Below are positions 7,161 to 8,642 of a stretch of 8,642 bases of DNA, in pieces. The notes beneath the pieces were generated by a model that did no database searches, had not been told where the DNA came from, and worked only from the letters and a program-made list of their open reading frames with translations. A program made the position numbers and the translations under genes. The stretch is from Desulfobulbaceae bacterium UBA5123 (GTDB lineage: Bacteria; Desulfobacterota; Desulfobulbia; Desulfobulbales; UBA5123), in assembly GCA_002415465.1 (NCBI GenBank), contig DHYT01000064.1:3999-12640 (forward strand), read 5' to 3'. The first letter of the stretch is position 1, and each line of letters starts with the position of its first letter.

Positions 7161-7949
7161 ATGACGCACGAAACCGCAGCAATCGCAGTGGCGGCAAGCC
7201 CTGAGACGCCGGCCACCATCGCGGCGGCCGAGGCCCTGGCCGAACGACTGGGTTTGCCGATGGCCACTGCCGGGGAGGCGCGCTTCCCCCTGCTCCTCGC
7301 CGTCACCCCGGAGCACCTGGAACTGCGCCGAACCGACGAAAAGGGTACCGGCCCGGTTTTTGTCGATTTTGTCAGCGGCGCCCTGGCCTTCCGCCGCAAG
7401 CACGGCGGCGGCCGCAAGCAGGAAATGGGCAGGGCGGTGGGGCTCAAAGGAAACCGCTGCCCGACGGTGGTCGACGCCACCGGCGGCCTTGCCCGCGACG
7501 CATTCGTGCTGGCAAGCCTCGGCTGCATGGTAACCCTCATCGAACGCTCGCCGGTCATCGGCGCCCTGGTCGACGACGGCCTCAAAAGGGCCGCAGCCGA
7601 CCCAGAAACCCGCGCCGTCATCAACAATCGGCTCCGACTCCGGATCGGCGACAGCTGCAAACTTTTGACGGAGATTCCCGCAGAACAGCGACCGGAGGTC
7701 ATCTACCTCGACCCCATGTACCCGCACCGGACCAAGAGCGCCCTGGTCAAGAAGGAGATGCGTATCCTGCGGATGCTGGTGGGCGACGATGCCGACGCCC
7801 CCAAGCTGCTTGCCGCGGCCCTTGCCACGGCCAAAGAGCGGGTGGTGGTGAAGCGGCCGATCAAGGCCGAGCCGATCACCGGCCCCGCGCCCAGCATGGC
7901 GATAACCGGCAAGACCGGCCGTTTCGACGTCTACCTGATCCGCCCCTAG
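7161..7949 (+). CDS. rsmJ: 16S rRNA m2G1516 methyltransferase RsmJ
   Basis: SAM-dependent RNA methyltransferase; in E. coli RsmJ (YhiQ) makes N2-methylguanosine at 16S rRNA position 1516. At 262 residues it is close to the E. coli length of about 250. The family blocks are in order: VDFVSGALAFRRKHGGGRKQ (68-87), AVGLKG (92-97), SAM-binding VDATGGLARDAFVLASLG (104-121), acidic E128 after strand 2, catalytic-type YLDPMYPHR (182-190), KSALVKKEMR (192-201) and VVVKRP (228-233). Only the N-terminal ~35 Ala-rich residues are unlike the family core. A GGAG sits 14 nt before ATG, a loose spacing, so initiation may be weak or the start slightly different. It is the only plus-strand gene here, divergent from kdsB and converging on the aminotransferase gene with 3 nt between stop codons. 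The family is best known from gammaproteobacteria, so transfer into this cluster is possible. Confidence 0.93.
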   Translation: MTHETAAIAVAASPETPATIAAAEALAERLGLPMATAGEARFPLLLAVTPEHLELRRTDEKGTGPVFVDFVSGALAFRRKHGGGRKQEMGRAVGLKGNRCPTVVDATGGLARDAFVLASLGCMVTLIERSPVIGALVDDGLKRAAADPETRAVINNRLRLRIGDSCKLLTEIPAEQRPEVIYLDPMYPHRTKSALVKKEMRILRMLVGDDADAPKLLAAALATAKERVVVKRPIKAEPITGPAPSMAITGKTGRFDVYLIRP

Positions 7950-7952
7950 ATA

Positions 7953-8642
7953 TCAGATGGCGGCCGCCGCCTTTGCAAGCGCGGCGGTGATCTGCGCCAG
8001 CCGCTCGGCGGAAAGCTTCACCGGCACCTGATAGACGAGGGTGCGATCCATGATCGCCGCCGACTGCGGCAGCGCCACCGGATCGTAAACCACCTTGCGC
8101 TTGGAATCAGGGTCCTTGAACGGCCAGCCGTTCTGGGCCAGGGTCTTGCCGCCGAGCAGGTGCTCCCACTTGGGGTAGTAATGCCAGGTGTTGACGGCGA
8201 AATAGACCGCGCCGGCGCCGTTGGCCCCCAGCACCTCGTTGACCTTGCGGGTCTTTGCCGCATCCGGCAGCATGAAGGCGAGGAAGGTCGCCGAGTCGCC
8301 GGCCTCGTCGAGGATGGTCCGGAAGGTGACGCCGGGCAACTTTTCCACCGCCGCCTTCATCGCCGCCTTGTTCTTGCGCTGGGAGGCGATCATCCCGTCC
8401 AACTTGGCAAGCTGCGCAAGCCCCATGGCGCCCTGCAGCTCCATCATCCGGAAGTTGAAGCCGACAAAGCTCCGCCCCTCGCCGCCGCGGCCGCCGGGGT
8501 TGACCGCATGGTCGTGGCCGTGGTCGTGGTATTCGCTCATGTTCCGCCAGAGGGTCTCGTCGTTGGTTACCACCATCCCGCCCTCGCCGGTGGTCATGGT
8601 CTTGACCGCGTCGAAGGAGAAGGTGCCGCAGGCGCCGAAGCT
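7953..8642 (-). CDS. kdnA: DegT/DnrJ/EryC1-family sugar aminotransferase, KdnA-like (Kdo8N biosynthesis), 5' end missing
   Basis: PLP-dependent aminotransferase of the sugar-modifying DegT family. Only the C-terminal 229 residues are present; the frame is open to the right edge, and family length (about 390) implies ~165 residues lie outside. The PLP lysine is K14 of the fragment in FSFDAVKTMTTGEGGM. Downstream come DHGHDH (40-45), GFNFRM (61-66), a QRKNKAAMKAA helix, GDSATFLAFMLP (115-126) and NTWHYYPKWEHL (151-162). This order and wording closely resemble Shewanella KdnA as I remember it (SFDSVKT, DHGHDH, GLNFR, QRKNK, GDSAGFLSFMLP, NNWHY). KdnA aminates 8-oxo-Kdo, made from Kdo by the alcohol dehydrogenase KdnB, to give 8-amino-3,8-dideoxy-manno-octulosonate. 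Family assignment is near certain. The KdnA substrate assignment rests on memory plus proximity to kdsB, and other sugar aminotransferases remain possible. Confidence 0.85.
   Translation of the reverse strand, partial: SFGACGTFSFDAVKTMTTGEGGMVVTNDETLWRNMSEYHDHGHDHAVNPGGRGGEGRSFVGFNFRMMELQGAMGLAQLAKLDGMIASQRKNKAAMKAAVEKLPGVTFRTILDEAGDSATFLAFMLPDAAKTRKVNEVLGANGAGAVYFAVNTWHYYPKWEHLLGGKTLAQNGWPFKDPDSKRKVVYDPVALPQSAAIMDRTLVYQVPVKLSAERLAQITAALAKAAAAI

Noticed and set aside
7101..7727. Minus-strand open frame of 208 codons under rsmJ
   Set aside because: The plus strand has all RsmJ motifs; the minus frame shows no recognisable domain and overlaps the putative kdsB promoter.
7962..7990. GC-rich inverted repeat (GCCGCC... 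GGCGGT) just after rsmJ, as a possible terminator
   Set aside because: It encodes the Ala-rich tail of the aminotransferase, has no T-run, and is expected from GCC/GCG alanine codons.

Overview
The window reads as a GC-rich chromosomal segment of a Gram-negative bacterium. CMP-Kdo-type sugar activation (KdsB) implies lipopolysaccharide. The lactate-dehydrogenase-like malate dehydrogenase, the YvcK-family protein and the PrmA-like methyltransferase in one co-directional block recall Desulfobulbales or Desulfuromonadia-type deltaproteobacteria. That placement is an impression from protein style only, with no marker gene to confirm it. No tRNA, rRNA, CRISPR array or mobile element was seen.

Layout from right to left, following the dominant minus strand: (a) 7953-8642, the C-terminal 229 codons of a PLP-dependent sugar aminotransferase, cut by the right edge, resembling KdnA of the 8-amino-Kdo (Kdo8N) pathway; (b) 7161-7949, rsmJ, the only plus-strand gene, convergent with the aminotransferase (3 bp between stop codons) and divergent from kdsB; (c) a likely operon kdsB - mdh - YvcK-like gene - prmA (7037 down to 2081), with gaps of 50, 17 and 12 nt; (d) a 133-nt gap holding a strong hairpin; (e) a membrane-anchored double-GAF diguanylate cyclase running off the left edge. 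The first ~84 bases are C-rich low-complexity sequence. They destroy the GGDEF signature exactly where it should lie, and look like poor sequence at a contig end rather than biology.

The most interesting reading is functional. The KdnA-like aminotransferase and a KdsB carrying QGDQP where most KdsB proteins have QGDEP sit on either side of rsmJ. In Shewanella, kdnA, kdnB and a dedicated KdsB together make and activate Kdo8N, the amino analogue of the Kdo sugar that links lipid A to the core. This window may therefore show a Kdo8N lipopolysaccharide pathway outside Shewanella, with kdnB predicted just beyond the right edge. The second notable item is the YvcK-like protein, about 765 residues against about 320 for typical YvcK, with an uncharacterised C-terminal region of roughly 250 residues.
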